Shown: positions 1-7,532, numbered from the stretch's first letter. The stretch is 64,000 bases of DNA from Marinovum sp. (GCA_022447495.1 JAKVBH010000015.1:1-64000), one strand, 5' to 3'. Notes: generated by a model from the letters alone, not told the origin. Program-made: numbers and translations.

Positions 1-1
1 G

Positions 2-685
2 CACCCCATCACCGGTGAAGAAACCGAAATGACCCATGCGACTATCTATGTCGAAGATCGCGCGTCGAGCGAATTGGCCTTTGGATCATCGGAGGGCTTG
101 GAGCGCCGGGTCTTTCCCCGCGTGATGGAAGTGGGCATTGCCTGTGATCCCAAAGAACGGATACTGGAGATAAGCGCCCGCGGCGGAAAGAACATGCGGG
201 ATGAATACGCCACCGCATTTGCAAAGCACTTTGCGCCAGATGCGCCGCCACCGGTCGAAGCCCCCCGTCGCGATGTTTTGTTGGAAACTCTGCGCAATCA
301 GCCCGACTTACTAATTGAGCCGTCAGACGGAATTGACCGCGTTGAGGTGTCGTCGTTGGAACTTTTTGCAAATGGTGGCGGGTTTGGACGTTTTGAACGG
401 CGCGGTGATGACGAAACTGTCTATCAGTTCCTCACGCGCCAGTTCGGAGATCGCTCGCCGCTTAAAGCACGTGGATGGAGCATCATCGGAGCGACCCTGC
501 GAATCCGCCTCAAGGCACCAGACGGCATGCGGGCGCGCACGCTGACAGTCACATTGCGCGCACCGAACACGACCACAATCCCGAACAAGACAGACAAGGA
601 CCGCCAGTTTGTGATGCGGTTGTTAGAACGGTGGAATCTGGTTGCACCACCACCCGACGACTTTGACGTGACCGAGGCGGCGTAA
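2..685 (+). CDS. Island-borne hypothetical protein, probably 5'-truncated by the window edge
   Basis: I do not recognise this protein family. The frame is open to the left edge of the window, so the first in-frame ATG at 29 may be internal; a weak GGTGAAG lies upstream of it. About 218 residues are visible after that ATG. The protein is soluble, with no signal peptide or membrane segment. A Pro-rich linker lies near residues 70-80, and a mixed alpha/beta C-terminal half contains a Gly-rich turn (FANGGGFGRF). Its stop codon is directly followed by the TTG start of the next gene, so the two are certainly co-transcribed and probably work together. It belongs to the integrated island by position. 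Confidence 0.6.
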   Translation, partial: HPITGEETEMTHATIYVEDRASSELAFGSSEGLERRVFPRVMEVGIACDPKERILEISARGGKNMRDEYATAFAKHFAPDAPPPVEAPRRDVLLETLRNQPDLLIEPSDGIDRVEVSSLELFANGGGFGRFERRGDDETVYQFLTRQFGDRSPLKARGWSIIGATLRIRLKAPDGMRARTLTVTLRAPNTTTIPNKTDKDRQFVMRLLERWNLVAPPPDDFDVTEAA

Positions 686-1492
686 TTGAACGCCGCGCGC
701 TTTTTGGCCGAGATCATTGCCCAAGGCGGGCCGGTCTACGCAGCGCGGTACCAAACTCGGCCCGAGTTCAAGGCGCTCACATCACATGGCTTTTTCGCGG
801 ATGCTGGTGTTGTTCAATCCGTGCTATGTGACGATTGCAGTAGCCCGCATGACGCCTGCGTCGACTTTGAGGACGGCCAATACGGAATTCGCTGCCCAGA
901 CCTTGGGTTCATTACCAAGTCACGCTCTGACCTCTTGGCGGTACAAGCCAATGTGCCCAAGCTGGTTGCGCAGCTCGCGCATACCTTGGGCTGCAAGCGC
1001 ATCAAATCGACGCCGATATTTGCGGAAACGAGGCGCGTCGGTGCGATACCTCACCCGCAAGCAGACGTGATGGTCTATTTTCATCCTGTGTTGCGAGACG
1101 GGTCTGATTTGCACGCTTTGCTAGACGCGTTGGCGCGCGAGTCCAAAGCGCAATTTGGTGTTGTTCTGACAGCTGAGGGCACTCTTTCGACGCCTGGTTT
1201 CGCAACGGTCCTCTTGGAGGATTGCGTCACTTTCAACGAAGAAACGGGGCGATTTCTCGTTGATGCTAATCTGCCCATGCTAGCTGGTGTTCCTTTTAAG
1301 AACACTGGTGGTCGCCCACGCGAGTATGAGGCCAAACTCGCCAAAGTTATCGAAGCACGCACAGCGTCTGGTCGGGCTTTGCCTGGACAAAACGAGGAGG
1401 CCCGTGCGGTCTTGGCGGATTTCAAATCGGATTTCCCGGACACCAACGCTCCAGCGTTATCCACAATTAAACGCCGTTTATCAGAGCTTTAG
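686..1492 (+). CDS. Island-borne hypothetical protein with Cys cluster and C-terminal HTH-like segment
   Basis: This is a 268-residue soluble protein that I cannot assign. The start is TTG and abuts the preceding TAA with no spacer, which suggests translational coupling. Residues about 48-71 hold a Cys-rich stretch (CDDC, then two more Cys) that could bind a metal. The C-terminal 60 residues begin with GGRPREYE and end with a Ser-Thr-Ile-Lys-Arg-Arg-Leu helix. That layout resembles the C-terminal winged-helix tails of some mobile-element replication and transposition proteins. I infer nucleic-acid binding only loosely. The gene ends just before a cluster of 11-base repeats that precedes the excisionase-like gene. 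Confidence 0.65.
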   Translation: MNAARFLAEIIAQGGPVYAARYQTRPEFKALTSHGFFADAGVVQSVLCDDCSSPHDACVDFEDGQYGIRCPDLGFITKSRSDLLAVQANVPKLVAQLAHTLGCKRIKSTPIFAETRRVGAIPHPQADVMVYFHPVLRDGSDLHALLDALARESKAQFGVVLTAEGTLSTPGFATVLLEDCVTFNEETGRFLVDANLPMLAGVPFKNTGGRPREYEAKLAKVIEARTASGRALPGQNEEARAVLADFKSDFPDTNAPALSTIKRRLSEL

Positions 1493-1495
1493 ACC

Positions 1496-1537
1496 TGGTT
1501 CAAAACTGGTTCAAAACCTCCGCCATGTTTTGAACCA
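1496..1537 (+). promoter_or_regulatory. Three-copy 11-mer cluster containing a LexA-type SOS box
   Basis: The 11-mer TGGTTCAAAAC occurs at 1496-1506 and again directly at 1507-1517. A perfect inverted copy, GTTTTGAACCA, lies at 1527-1537. The two direct copies place GTTC at 1498-1501 and again at 1509-1512 with seven bases between. That is the GTTC-N7-GTTC arrangement known for LexA boxes in alphaproteobacteria. The cluster starts four bases after the upstream stop codon and lies 50-90 bases before the excisionase-like start at 1587, where an operator would sit. It could instead be a set of recombination-directionality-factor or element-repressor sites. The repeats are certain; the role is inferred. 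Confidence 0.6.
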
Positions 1538-1586
1538 CCCAACGTCCGCGAAGGTTCACCCGTCACCTAACGACGGAGTTTGAACG

Positions 1587-1784
1587 ATGACAGACGCGAC
1601 CAACACCAACCAGCACAGCCCAATTGCGGTTTCGCCCGACGAGGCCGCGCGCCTTGCAGGCATTGGGCGCACCACGCTTTATGCCGCTGTGGCGAAAGGC
1701 GATCTTCCTAGCATCAAGATCGGCACGCGTCGCCTCATTCGCGTGGATGCGATCCACGCATGGCTCGCCCGGAACGAGGGGTGA
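1587..1784 (+). CDS. Excisionase-family helix-turn-helix DNA-binding protein
   Basis: This is a 65-residue protein consisting of one winged-helix domain of the MerR/excisionase type (residues about 15-60). The pattern is SPDEAARLAGIGRTTLYAAV, then a wing with KIGTRRLIR and the closing helix AIHAWLARNE. This is the usual layout of small excisionase-like and AlpA-like regulators of integrated elements. The start is supported by GGAG eight bases upstream. It lies two genes before the integrase, so it may act as the recombination directionality factor or control integrase expression. The gene behind it overlaps the same transcription unit. It is preceded by the repeated 11-mer/SOS-box cluster. 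Confidence 0.8.
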   Translation: MTDATNTNQHSPIAVSPDEAARLAGIGRTTLYAAVAKGDLPSIKIGTRRLIRVDAIHAWLARNEG

Positions 1785-1790
1785 GCAAGG

Positions 1791-2222
1791 ATGCCGAAAT
1801 CAGCACGCATAAGCGGTATCAAATCGCTGTGGTGTTACACGATCCCAGAGGCGGCGGCGGTTGTCGGCGTCTCGGATCGCAGCATCCGCGCGTGGATCAC
1901 GGACGGTTTGCCAGCATTGAATGATGAACGCCCCACGTTGCTACGCGGGGAGGACATCATCACATATATCAAGGCGGCGCGTGACGCCCGCAAAACCAAA
2001 GTCGCGCAAGACGCGTTCTATTGTCTGAAGTGCCGCGCCGCGCGCGAGCCAGCCGGTGGCATGGTCGAGTGCACGCGTACCGAAAGCCGCGCCAGCCTCA
2101 CAGCACTTTGTGAGATATGTGAGACCCTCATGCACAAACCCGTCGCCCCGGATCGATTGCCCGAGTTGGAGCGGGTGTTTGACCTCACAATAACCTGCAG
2201 CCCCCCAGGGGATCAGTCTTAG
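1791..2222 (+). CDS. Helix-turn-helix protein with C-terminal zinc ribbon
   Basis: This is a 143-residue protein. Residues about 15-60 form a helix-turn-helix of the excisionase type (AAAVVGVSDRSIRAWITDG followed by a short wing). Residues 78-110 hold CxxC (C78, C81), a middle Cys94 and a second CxxC (C107, C110), a layout typical of a zinc ribbon. It is separated by six bases from the preceding excisionase-like gene and lies 150 bases before the integrase. The specific function is unknown. By context it is a DNA-binding accessory factor of integration or excision, or a regulator of the island. An AAGG lies immediately before the ATG, which is closer than usual. Confidence 0.75.
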   Translation: MPKSARISGIKSLWCYTIPEAAAVVGVSDRSIRAWITDGLPALNDERPTLLRGEDIITYIKAARDARKTKVAQDAFYCLKCRAAREPAGGMVECTRTESRASLTALCEICETLMHKPVAPDRLPELERVFDLTITCSPPGDQS

Positions 2223-2374
2223 AGGAGCTTTTGGTACCTGACCTGCGGCGTGGGTGCCTGCGCGAGATCACCTCCGAAAAAAGGGGATATGGGGCACATT
2301 AAGATTGCGGACAAAGCACCCCCAGAGCTTCCACTTCGTCCACCCTCCCAAAACATCCCCCACAGGAGCCCCAA

Positions 2375-3394
2375 ATGGCACAACGACCCCTTGAGAAAAA
2401 CGAGCGCACCAAGCGGCACTTCATGGACTTTCGCAAGCATGCGAAACAGCTCTCCGAGAAGACGCTGGACCGTGAAATCTCCCATCTGGAAACCTTCGAC
2501 GTTTGGAATGAGCGCAAGGATTTCGCCAAGTTCCAAATTGCATGGGCCATGGGGTTCCGCACGCATTTGGAAACTGCGAAAGGTGCGCGCGGCAAACCTC
2601 TGAGCAAATCGACACGGCGCGCAATGATGGCGACCATGCGCGAGTTCGTCCTGTGGCTCTCTCAGCAAGACGGCTATCGCCGCCGCATCAAAGCGTCAGA
2701 TGCCGACTACTTCCGCCTCTCCTTGCGCGATGAGGCCGAAGCGCGCGCCGCACCGGAACGTCCCGCGCCAAGCATCACGCAAGCCAAACGCGCCTTGTCC
2801 AAGATGCCAAGTGAGACACCGCGCCAGATGCGTGACAAAGCTTTGTTTGGACTTCTGTGCCTGACCGGCATCCGCGTCGCGGCTCTGATCTCGCTCAAAA
2901 TCAAACACGTCGACCTGAACGACAAATCCGTGACCCAGAACCCGCGTGACGTGGCCACGAAGTTCGGGAAGAACATGGTGACGTTCTTTGCCAAAAACTC
3001 CGAAGAGGCCGAGGATGCCGTGGCGGCATGGCTCACCTATCTCGACGAGGTCGCGCTCTATGGCTTCGACGATCCGTTGTTCCCCGCCACTGCTATAAAC
3101 GCAAAGTCCAACACCGGCTTTACCGCCGATGGCTTCACGCGCGCACACTGGAAAACACCGCAACCCGCCCGCGACATCGTCAACGCCGCCTTCACGAAAG
3201 CTGGTCTTCCATCCTACGGCCCGCATTCCTTCCGCCACATGCTCGCCCGCCACGCCGCCAAAAACTGCACCTCAGTGGCAGAACTCGTGGCAACATCACA
3301 AAACCTCGGCCATAACGACGTGCTAACGACAATCCGCACCTACGGCCAAATCAACCGCGACGATCAGCGCAAGTTGATTACTGGCGAGGAATGA
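2375..3394 (+). CDS. Tyrosine-type site-specific recombinase (integrase)
   Basis: This 339-residue phage-type integrase is presumed to insert and excise the island. Residues about 10-105 are a SAM-like core-binding domain. Residues about 135-335 are the catalytic domain, with the expected residues visible: Arg167 (LTGIRVAAL), His284 and Arg287 (HSFRHML), His313 (LGHNDVLTTIR) and the nucleophile Tyr323 (RTYGQI). An intact catalytic set suggests an active enzyme. It reads toward the 3' end of tRNA-Ser and stops about 100 bases short of it, as is typical for an element integrated in a tRNA gene. Start at the ATG after a GGAGCCCC stretch. Confidence 0.93.
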   Translation: MAQRPLEKNERTKRHFMDFRKHAKQLSEKTLDREISHLETFDVWNERKDFAKFQIAWAMGFRTHLETAKGARGKPLSKSTRRAMMATMREFVLWLSQQDGYRRRIKASDADYFRLSLRDEAEARAAPERPAPSITQAKRALSKMPSETPRQMRDKALFGLLCLTGIRVAALISLKIKHVDLNDKSVTQNPRDVATKFGKNMVTFFAKNSEEAEDAVAAWLTYLDEVALYGFDDPLFPATAINAKSNTGFTADGFTRAHWKTPQPARDIVNAAFTKAGLPSYGPHSFRHMLARHAAKNCTSVAELVATSQNLGHNDVLTTIRTYGQINRDDQRKLITGEE

Positions 3395-3416
3395 AGATGT
3401 TTTGATCCACGCACAT

Positions 3417-3440
3417 GTGTGGGTACAAGTGTGGGAACAG
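3417..3440 (+). repeat. Tandem 12-base repeat between integrase and tRNA, possible integrase arm sites
   Basis: GTGTGGGTACAA (3417-3428) is followed directly by GTGTGGGAACAG (3429-3440), two near-identical 12-mers in the noncoding gap between the integrase stop and the tRNA 3' end. Short tandem sites flanking an attachment core are where tyrosine integrases bind with their N-terminal domain. The repeat is seen; the function is inferred from position only. Confidence 0.45.
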
Positions 3441-3493
3441 AATTTAGTGACAGGCAATTTGTGTCAATAAACCAATATCTTAATTGAAAAATT

Positions 3494-3583
3494 TGGCGGA
3501 GAGACAGGGATTCGAACCCTGGGTCCCCGTGAAGGGACAACGGTTTTCGAGACCGCCCCGTTCGACCACTCCGGCACCTCTCC
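3494..3583 (-). tRNA. tRNA-Ser (anticodon CGA)
   Basis: Read on the minus strand, this 90-base gene begins GGAGAGGTGCCGGAGTGG and ends TCTCTCC-G-CCA, so the CCA end is encoded. The seven-base acceptor stem pairs, with one G-U. The anticodon loop is CTCGAAA with anticodon CGA, which reads the serine codon UCG. A long variable arm follows the anticodon stem, as expected of a class II tRNA, and the T arm contains GGTTCGAATCC. The integrase of the neighbouring island points at its 3' end, so this gene is the likely integration target and was left functional. Confidence 0.96.
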
Positions 3584-3754
3584 GCGGGGGTCTGGAGCGG
3601 CAAATAGCCAATCAAGCTCTACATCGCAAGCGCGTTTCGCACGGGGCTCGAGAGATTTGTACATTGATCTTACGCATTGATCCAACAAGGGGCGTTGGAA
3701 ATTGCGTCGCCGCTGCTTACCCTAAGGAAAGAATTCCCTCGGAGATTGTGGCCC

Positions 3755-4591
3755 ATGCCTAAAATTGTCACTTCTGCTGCGCTGGTTCTCGCTTTGGCGC
3801 CTCTCGCGTCGGCGCAATCGATCCAGGAGCGAGCTACAGATAAGCTCTTAGATTTGATCGCGCTGCCGCAAACGATTGAGATTATGCGCGACGAGGGAAT
3901 CGCCTATGGCATCGAGTTGGGGCACGAGATGTTGCCGTCTGAGCCCGGCGCGCTTTGGCAATCCACACTTGAACACATTTACGATCCGGAGCGCATGGAA
4001 GAAACTGTGCGGGCGGGATTTGCCAAAGGCTTTTTGACCAACGATGTTTCGCCAGACAAGCTAGAGCGGTTCTTCGGCTCGGAGATGGGACGTGATATCA
4101 TCCGGCTGGAGGTCTCTGCACGCGAAGCCATGTCCGATGAGGCGATTGAGGCTGCAGCACGGGATGCCTACCTTGAGCTTGCCGAAAGCGATGCCGAAAA
4201 TGCGCGTCTGGCGTTGGTCCATGACTTTGTGGATGGCAACGACCTCATTGAGGCGAATGTCGTCGGCGGCTTGAACACCACCGTGCGCTTCTATCAGGGG
4301 CTGGTCGATGGCGGTGCAATGGCCATGTCGCTTGATGATATCCTGACCGAAGTTTGGGGCACCGAGGCAGACACCCGGAAAGACACAATTGAATGGATAA
4401 ATGGCTTCTTGTTGATGGCCTACAAACCGCTCAGCGACGGCCAACTCGCTGACTACATGCGTTTGACACAAACACCGGAGGGCAAAGTCATGAACCGCGC
4501 CTTGTTCTTGGGGTTTGATGCAATGTATGCGGACGTGTCTTACGCTTTGGGTCTGGCCATAGCCCAGCAGATGAATGTGCAGGAGCTCTAG
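3755..4591 (+). CDS. DUF2059 domain exported protein
   Basis: This is a 278-residue exported protein of unknown function. The ATG at 3755 gives a clear signal peptide (MPKIVTSAALVLALAPLASA, cleavage after ASA). An upstream in-frame start at 3677 would bury that signal, so I reject it. The mature part is almost entirely alpha-helical and acidic. It matches the DUF2059 pattern, in which two similar helical blocks each end with a segment on the size and placement of TPEGKVMNRAL. It is a single-gene unit, followed about 70 bases downstream by a hairpin terminator. The family is known from periplasmic proteins of alphaproteobacteria, and its partner or substrate is unknown. Confidence 0.75.
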   Translation: MPKIVTSAALVLALAPLASAQSIQERATDKLLDLIALPQTIEIMRDEGIAYGIELGHEMLPSEPGALWQSTLEHIYDPERMEETVRAGFAKGFLTNDVSPDKLERFFGSEMGRDIIRLEVSAREAMSDEAIEAAARDAYLELAESDAENARLALVHDFVDGNDLIEANVVGGLNTTVRFYQGLVDGGAMAMSLDDILTEVWGTEADTRKDTIEWINGFLLMAYKPLSDGQLADYMRLTQTPEGKVMNRALFLGFDAMYADVSYALGLAIAQQMNVQEL

Positions 4592-4662
4592 ACGCGAAAA
4601 ACACGCTCCAATTCATTGCATAATGCTTGACACACAACGCGAAGGCACTCATATGGCACACC

Positions 4663-4687
4663 TGCGCTCAAACCGAGCGCATTTTTT
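4663..4687 (+). terminator. Rho-independent terminator after the DUF2059 gene
   Basis: TGCGCTC (4663-4669) pairs with GAGCGCA (4675-4681) around an AAACC loop and is followed by six T. It lies 72 bases after the DUF2059 stop and about 110 bases before rplU. A TTGACA at 4627-4632 with CATATG 17 bases on could be a promoter just upstream. If it were used, the hairpin would sit at the extreme 5' end of the rplU leader, so a terminator for the upstream gene is the simpler reading. Confidence 0.65.
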
Positions 4688-4795
4688 GATGGAACAACGC
4701 TCTGAGAGGGGCGCGCAGTTCGCGGTAGAAAACATCAGGAGCCTATACGGGTAGGGGCCTGGGACCACAGAACGCGGTAGACAAGGAAATAAGCG

Positions 4796-5527
4796 ATGTT
4801 CGCAGTCCTCAAAACGGGCGGCAAGCAGTACAAAGTGTCCTCCGGTGACACACTGCGCGTGGAAAAGCTGGCGGCAGATGCGGGCGAGACCGTCCAATTC
4901 AACGAAATTCTGATGCTCGGCGGTGATGAAACCGTCGTGGGCGCGCCTCTGGTAGATGGCGCCGCTGTACAAGCTGAGGTCGTCGACCAAATCAAAGGCG
5001 ACAAGGTTATTCACTTTGTGCGTCGCCGTCGTAAGCACAGCTCCAAGCGCACCAAGGGTCACCGTCAGCAGCTCACGCTTCTGCGTGTGACTGACATTCT
5101 GGCCTCCGGTGGTGATGCAACTGGCGTCAAAGCCGCTGTGGGCGCAGGCTCCGTTGCAGCGGTGGCCGTGGTAGCCGCCGCGGCTCCGAAACCGGCAAAG
5201 AAAGTTGCGCCTACCGCAGAGAAAAAAGCCGAAGCCAAAGCAGAAGCTTCTGCAGCCGCACCGGCAGCAGAGGTTGAGGCCTCCAAGCCTGCCAACCTGC
5301 TCACCGAAGCACGCGACGGCAAACCTGACGATCTCAAAAAGATCTCCGGTGTGGGTCCCAAGCTCGAAGAAAAGTTGCATGCCAATGGCATCTTCCACTT
5401 CGATCAAATCGCGGCATGGGCGCCGGCCGAAGTGGCTTTCATGGATGATCAATTGTCCTTTAAAGGTCGCATTGATCGTGATAACTGGATCGAGCAGGCC
5501 ACAGCGTTTGCCGCAGAACAGGAGTAA
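4796..5527 (+). CDS. rplU: 50S ribosomal protein L21 with helix-hairpin-helix C-terminal extension
   Basis: Residues 1-100 are a normal L21 (MFAVLKTGGKQYKVSSGD start, HFVRRRRKHSSKRTKGHRQ basic stretch), which binds 23S rRNA in the large subunit. At 243 residues the protein is more than twice the usual length of about 100. An Ala/Lys/Glu-rich linker (about 110-170) leads to a helix-hairpin-helix domain (about 175-243; ISGVGPKLEEKLHANGIFHF, then GRIDRDNWIEQA). That domain resembles the tail found on some alphaproteobacterial NuoE proteins. The start has AAGGAAA nearby. It is followed six bases later by rpmA, the conserved L21-L27 pair. Confidence 0.97.
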   Translation: MFAVLKTGGKQYKVSSGDTLRVEKLAADAGETVQFNEILMLGGDETVVGAPLVDGAAVQAEVVDQIKGDKVIHFVRRRRKHSSKRTKGHRQQLTLLRVTDILASGGDATGVKAAVGAGSVAAVAVVAAAAPKPAKKVAPTAEKKAEAKAEASAAAPAAEVEASKPANLLTEARDGKPDDLKKISGVGPKLEEKLHANGIFHFDQIAAWAPAEVAFMDDQLSFKGRIDRDNWIEQATAFAAEQE

Positions 5528-5533
5528 CACCCC

Positions 5534-5803
5534 ATGGCACACAAAAAAGCAGGCGGTAGTTCCCGGAACGGACGCGACTCCGTTGGTCGTCGTCTCGGCG
5601 TGAAACTCTACGGTGGCCAAGCGGCTATCCCAGGCAACATCATCGTGCGCCAGCGCGGCACGAAGTTTTGGCCAGGCGAAGGCGTAGGCATGGGCAAAGA
5701 TCATACAATCTTTGCAACCGTGGACGGCGCCGTGACCTTCCACAAAGGCCTCAAGGGCCGCACTTTTATTTCTGTGCTTCCGGTTGCGGAGGCTGCAGAA
5801 TAA
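5534..5803 (+). CDS. rpmA: 50S ribosomal protein L27
   Basis: This is the 89-residue L27 of the large ribosomal subunit, whose N-terminus reaches the peptidyl transferase centre. It begins [20 protein letters not shown], the diagnostic N-terminus. No N-terminal cleavage extension is present, which fits a Gram-negative. It sits directly after rplU in the same transcription unit and is followed by a strong terminator hairpin. Length and sequence are normal for the family. Confidence 0.98.
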   Translation: MAHKKAGGSSRNGRDSVGRRLGVKLYGGQAAIPGNIIVRQRGTKFWPGEGVGMGKDHTIFATVDGAVTFHKGLKGRTFISVLPVAEAAE

Positions 5804-5829
5804 GCCGATCTTAAGGTTTCTGAGAAACA

Positions 5830-5863
5830 GGGGGTCGGTGAAAACCGGCCCCCTTATCTTTTT
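5830..5863 (+). terminator. Strong rho-independent terminator after rpmA
   Basis: GGGGGTCGGT (5830-5839) pairs with ACCGGCCCCC (5844-5853) around a GAAA tetraloop, with one T-G pair in the stem, and is followed by TTATCTTTTT. It closes the rplU-rpmA unit. The next gene starts only 13 bases later, so that gene either has its promoter inside this region or depends on read-through. Confidence 0.9.
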
Positions 5864-5875
5864 GGAGCGGTCAAA

Positions 5876-6388
5876 ATGACCGAAGTGATAAAAACCGAAC
5901 GTTTGACGCTGCGCGCACCGGTGATGGCTGACGCCCCCGCGATTGCGCGCGCGGCAAATTATGCCGCTGTGGCGCGCTGGCTCATCCAGATGCCCCATCC
6001 CTATGGCGTCAAAGATGCCGAGGCGTTCATTGCAGCGCAGACCTCGGGTCAAACCTTCGCGATCTGTTTGGGTCAAAGCCCTATTGGTTGCATCGGCACC
6101 AAGGGCGAGTTTGGCTATTGGCTCACGCCCGCGCATTGGGGCAAAGGTCTTGCCACCGAGGCAGGGCAGGCGATCCTGGCCTGGCATTTTGAACAAAGCG
6201 AGACGCCGCTTCTCAGCGGCCATGCGGTTGAAAACACCCGCTCGCGCAATGTGTTGGTGCGGTTGGGCTTCCAAGACACAAATGTTTCTGAACGTCGCCA
6301 CCACATCACTGGTGCCCTACGGCAGCAACAAAACATGACGTTGAGCAAAGCTCAGTGGCGTGCGCGATCCGCAGAGGTTGCCGCATGA
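5876..6388 (+). CDS. GNAT family N-acetyltransferase (RimJ/RimL-like)
   Basis: This is a 170-residue acetyl-CoA-dependent acetyltransferase. It opens with IKTERLTLRAP, the first strand of RimJ/RimL-type GNATs. The acetyl-CoA pyrophosphate loop is visible as YWLTPAHWGKGLATEAGQA (about residues 80-98), and ENTRSRNVLVRLGF is the conserved motif B region. The substrate is unknown; ribosomal protein, tRNA-linked or small-molecule amines are all possible. It overlaps the next gene by an ATGA, so it heads a unit with the exporter and two further GNAT genes. Confidence 0.88.
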   Translation: MTEVIKTERLTLRAPVMADAPAIARAANYAAVARWLIQMPHPYGVKDAEAFIAAQTSGQTFAICLGQSPIGCIGTKGEFGYWLTPAHWGKGLATEAGQAILAWHFEQSETPLLSGHAVENTRSRNVLVRLGFQDTNVSERRHHITGALRQQQNMTLSKAQWRARSAEVAA

Positions 6389-6990
6389 GCGTCGCTGTGG
6401 GCACTTTCTTGATCTTTGGGGCCAGCCAAGTTGGCACGCCGGGACCTGCCAATATGGCCCTGATGGCCACGGGTGCGCGTTTTGGTTTGCGTCGCGCCTT
6501 GCCCTTCGTGGCAGGTGTCGCTTTGGGCAAACAATTGGTCATTTGGCCCGTGGGCTTTGGCTTGATGGAACTTGCCTCGCAAGCGCCGATGGTCTTCGAA
6601 GCGCTCAAATGGATCAGTGCCGCCTATATCATATGGTTGGCGTGGCGCGTGGCCAACATGCGCCTGACCCCCGGCGCGGCAGAGGCAGCGGCCCCAGGAT
6701 TTGCGGCGGGCCTCATTGTGCATCCGCTCAATCCCAAGGCTTGGGCAATGATCACCGCAGGGTTCACGGGCTTTGTTGCACCGGGGACCTCTGCGTTAGA
6801 GGCGACCGCGACCATCGCCGCCTGTCTCTTGGCTCTTCAACTTGTGTTGCATCCGCTCTGGACGCTCGCCGGTGCTGCCATTGCGCGCTCTGTGTCCGAC
6901 ACCCGGGCGGAACCGATATTGATGTGGGCTTTGGCGGCCATCACCGTCGTCTCTGTCCTGTTTGTGCTCTTTGGAGGAGAGACACCATGA
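6385..6990 (+). CDS. LysE family amino-acid exporter
   Basis: This is a 201-residue inner-membrane protein with about six hydrophobic segments. The N-terminal part has TPGPANMALMATGARFGLRRALP, matching the LysE/RhtB hallmark of a PGP followed by a Gly-rich helix. A second repeat-like block contains HPLNPKAWAM, the equivalent of the conserved NPK motif. Members export amino acids or related solutes. The start at 6385 overlaps the upstream GNAT stop (ATGA), and its own stop overlaps the next GNAT start in the same way. This tight packing with acetyltransferases suggests joint expression and perhaps detoxification of an amine or amino-acid analogue. Confidence 0.88.
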   Translation: MSVAVGTFLIFGASQVGTPGPANMALMATGARFGLRRALPFVAGVALGKQLVIWPVGFGLMELASQAPMVFEALKWISAAYIIWLAWRVANMRLTPGAAEAAAPGFAAGLIVHPLNPKAWAMITAGFTGFVAPGTSALEATATIAACLLALQLVLHPLWTLAGAAIARSVSDTRAEPILMWALAAITVVSVLFVLFGGETP

Positions 6991-7519
6991 CCATGGAAAG
7001 CATTGTTACCACGCAACCGACACTCGACGCAGATACGCTGACGCTGCGCCCGTTGCGCCGTTCCGATATGGGCATGATTGAGCATTACGCCTCCGACGAA
7101 CGCGTGGCGCGAATGACGACCTCCATTCCGCACCCGGTGCCGCCGGGCATGACCGAAGGCTTTGTGACCCGCGCCATGGCAGTGGAGCGCGAGGAAGACG
7201 TGTGGGCCATGGATGGCACCAAGCTCGGCGGGCCTGAGTTGATGGGTCTCATCTCGCTGCAACGCATGGATCGGGACCAATCCGAGATCGGTTATTGGGT
7301 GGCCCCGGCTTATTGGAACACCGGGCTCGCCTCTGAGGCGGTGGAGACTTTGGTCCGGGCCAATCCAATGCAAAACGCGACGATCTTTGCCAGCGTTTTT
7401 CAAGATAACCCCGCCTCGGCGCGGGTGCTCACGAATTGTGGCTTTGAATATATCGGTGATGCCGAAAGCTTCTCGGTCGCGCGCAAGGCTCAGGTCCAGA
7501 CGTGGACCTATCTGCTCAA

Positions 7520-7532
<13 letters not shown>
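6987..7532 (+). CDS. GNAT family N-acetyltransferase
   Basis: This is a 181-residue GNAT of the RimJ/RimL type. The first strand is DTLTLRPLRRSDMGMIE. The acetyl-CoA binding loop is YWVAPAYWNTGLASEAVE, and DNPASARVLTNCGFEYIG is the C-terminal helix-strand region. The basic residue that usually sits before the loop Gly is replaced by Asn-Thr (WNTGLA instead of W[GK]xGxA), so catalysis should not be taken for granted. It overlaps lysE upstream (ATGA) and the next GNAT downstream by 13 bases. The substrate is unknown. Confidence 0.87.

Larger units (their letters stand above)
1..3516. mobile_element. Right end of a genomic island integrated at tRNA-Ser(CGA)
   Basis: This is the right-hand end of an integrated element whose left end lies outside the window. 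In order it holds two unrecognised genes, an excisionase-like DNA-binding protein, a helix-turn-helix/zinc-ribbon protein and a tyrosine recombinase. The recombinase stop codon lies about 100 bases from the 3' end of tRNA-Ser. Insertion into tRNA 3' ends is the usual habit of such integrases, so the attachment core is expected within about 3494-3516 (tRNA 3' end and T arm). The exact right boundary and the att core are inferred, because the second copy cannot be seen. Confidence 0.75.

Noticed and set aside
4627-4655. TTGACA-N17-CATATG promoter for rplU
   Set aside because: The -10 is poor, and transcription from it would begin directly in a terminator hairpin. Mentioned with the terminator only.
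4649-6304. A 551-codon minus-strand frame across rplU, rpmA and a GNAT gene
   Set aside because: It crosses three certain genes and two terminators and has no recognisable domain.
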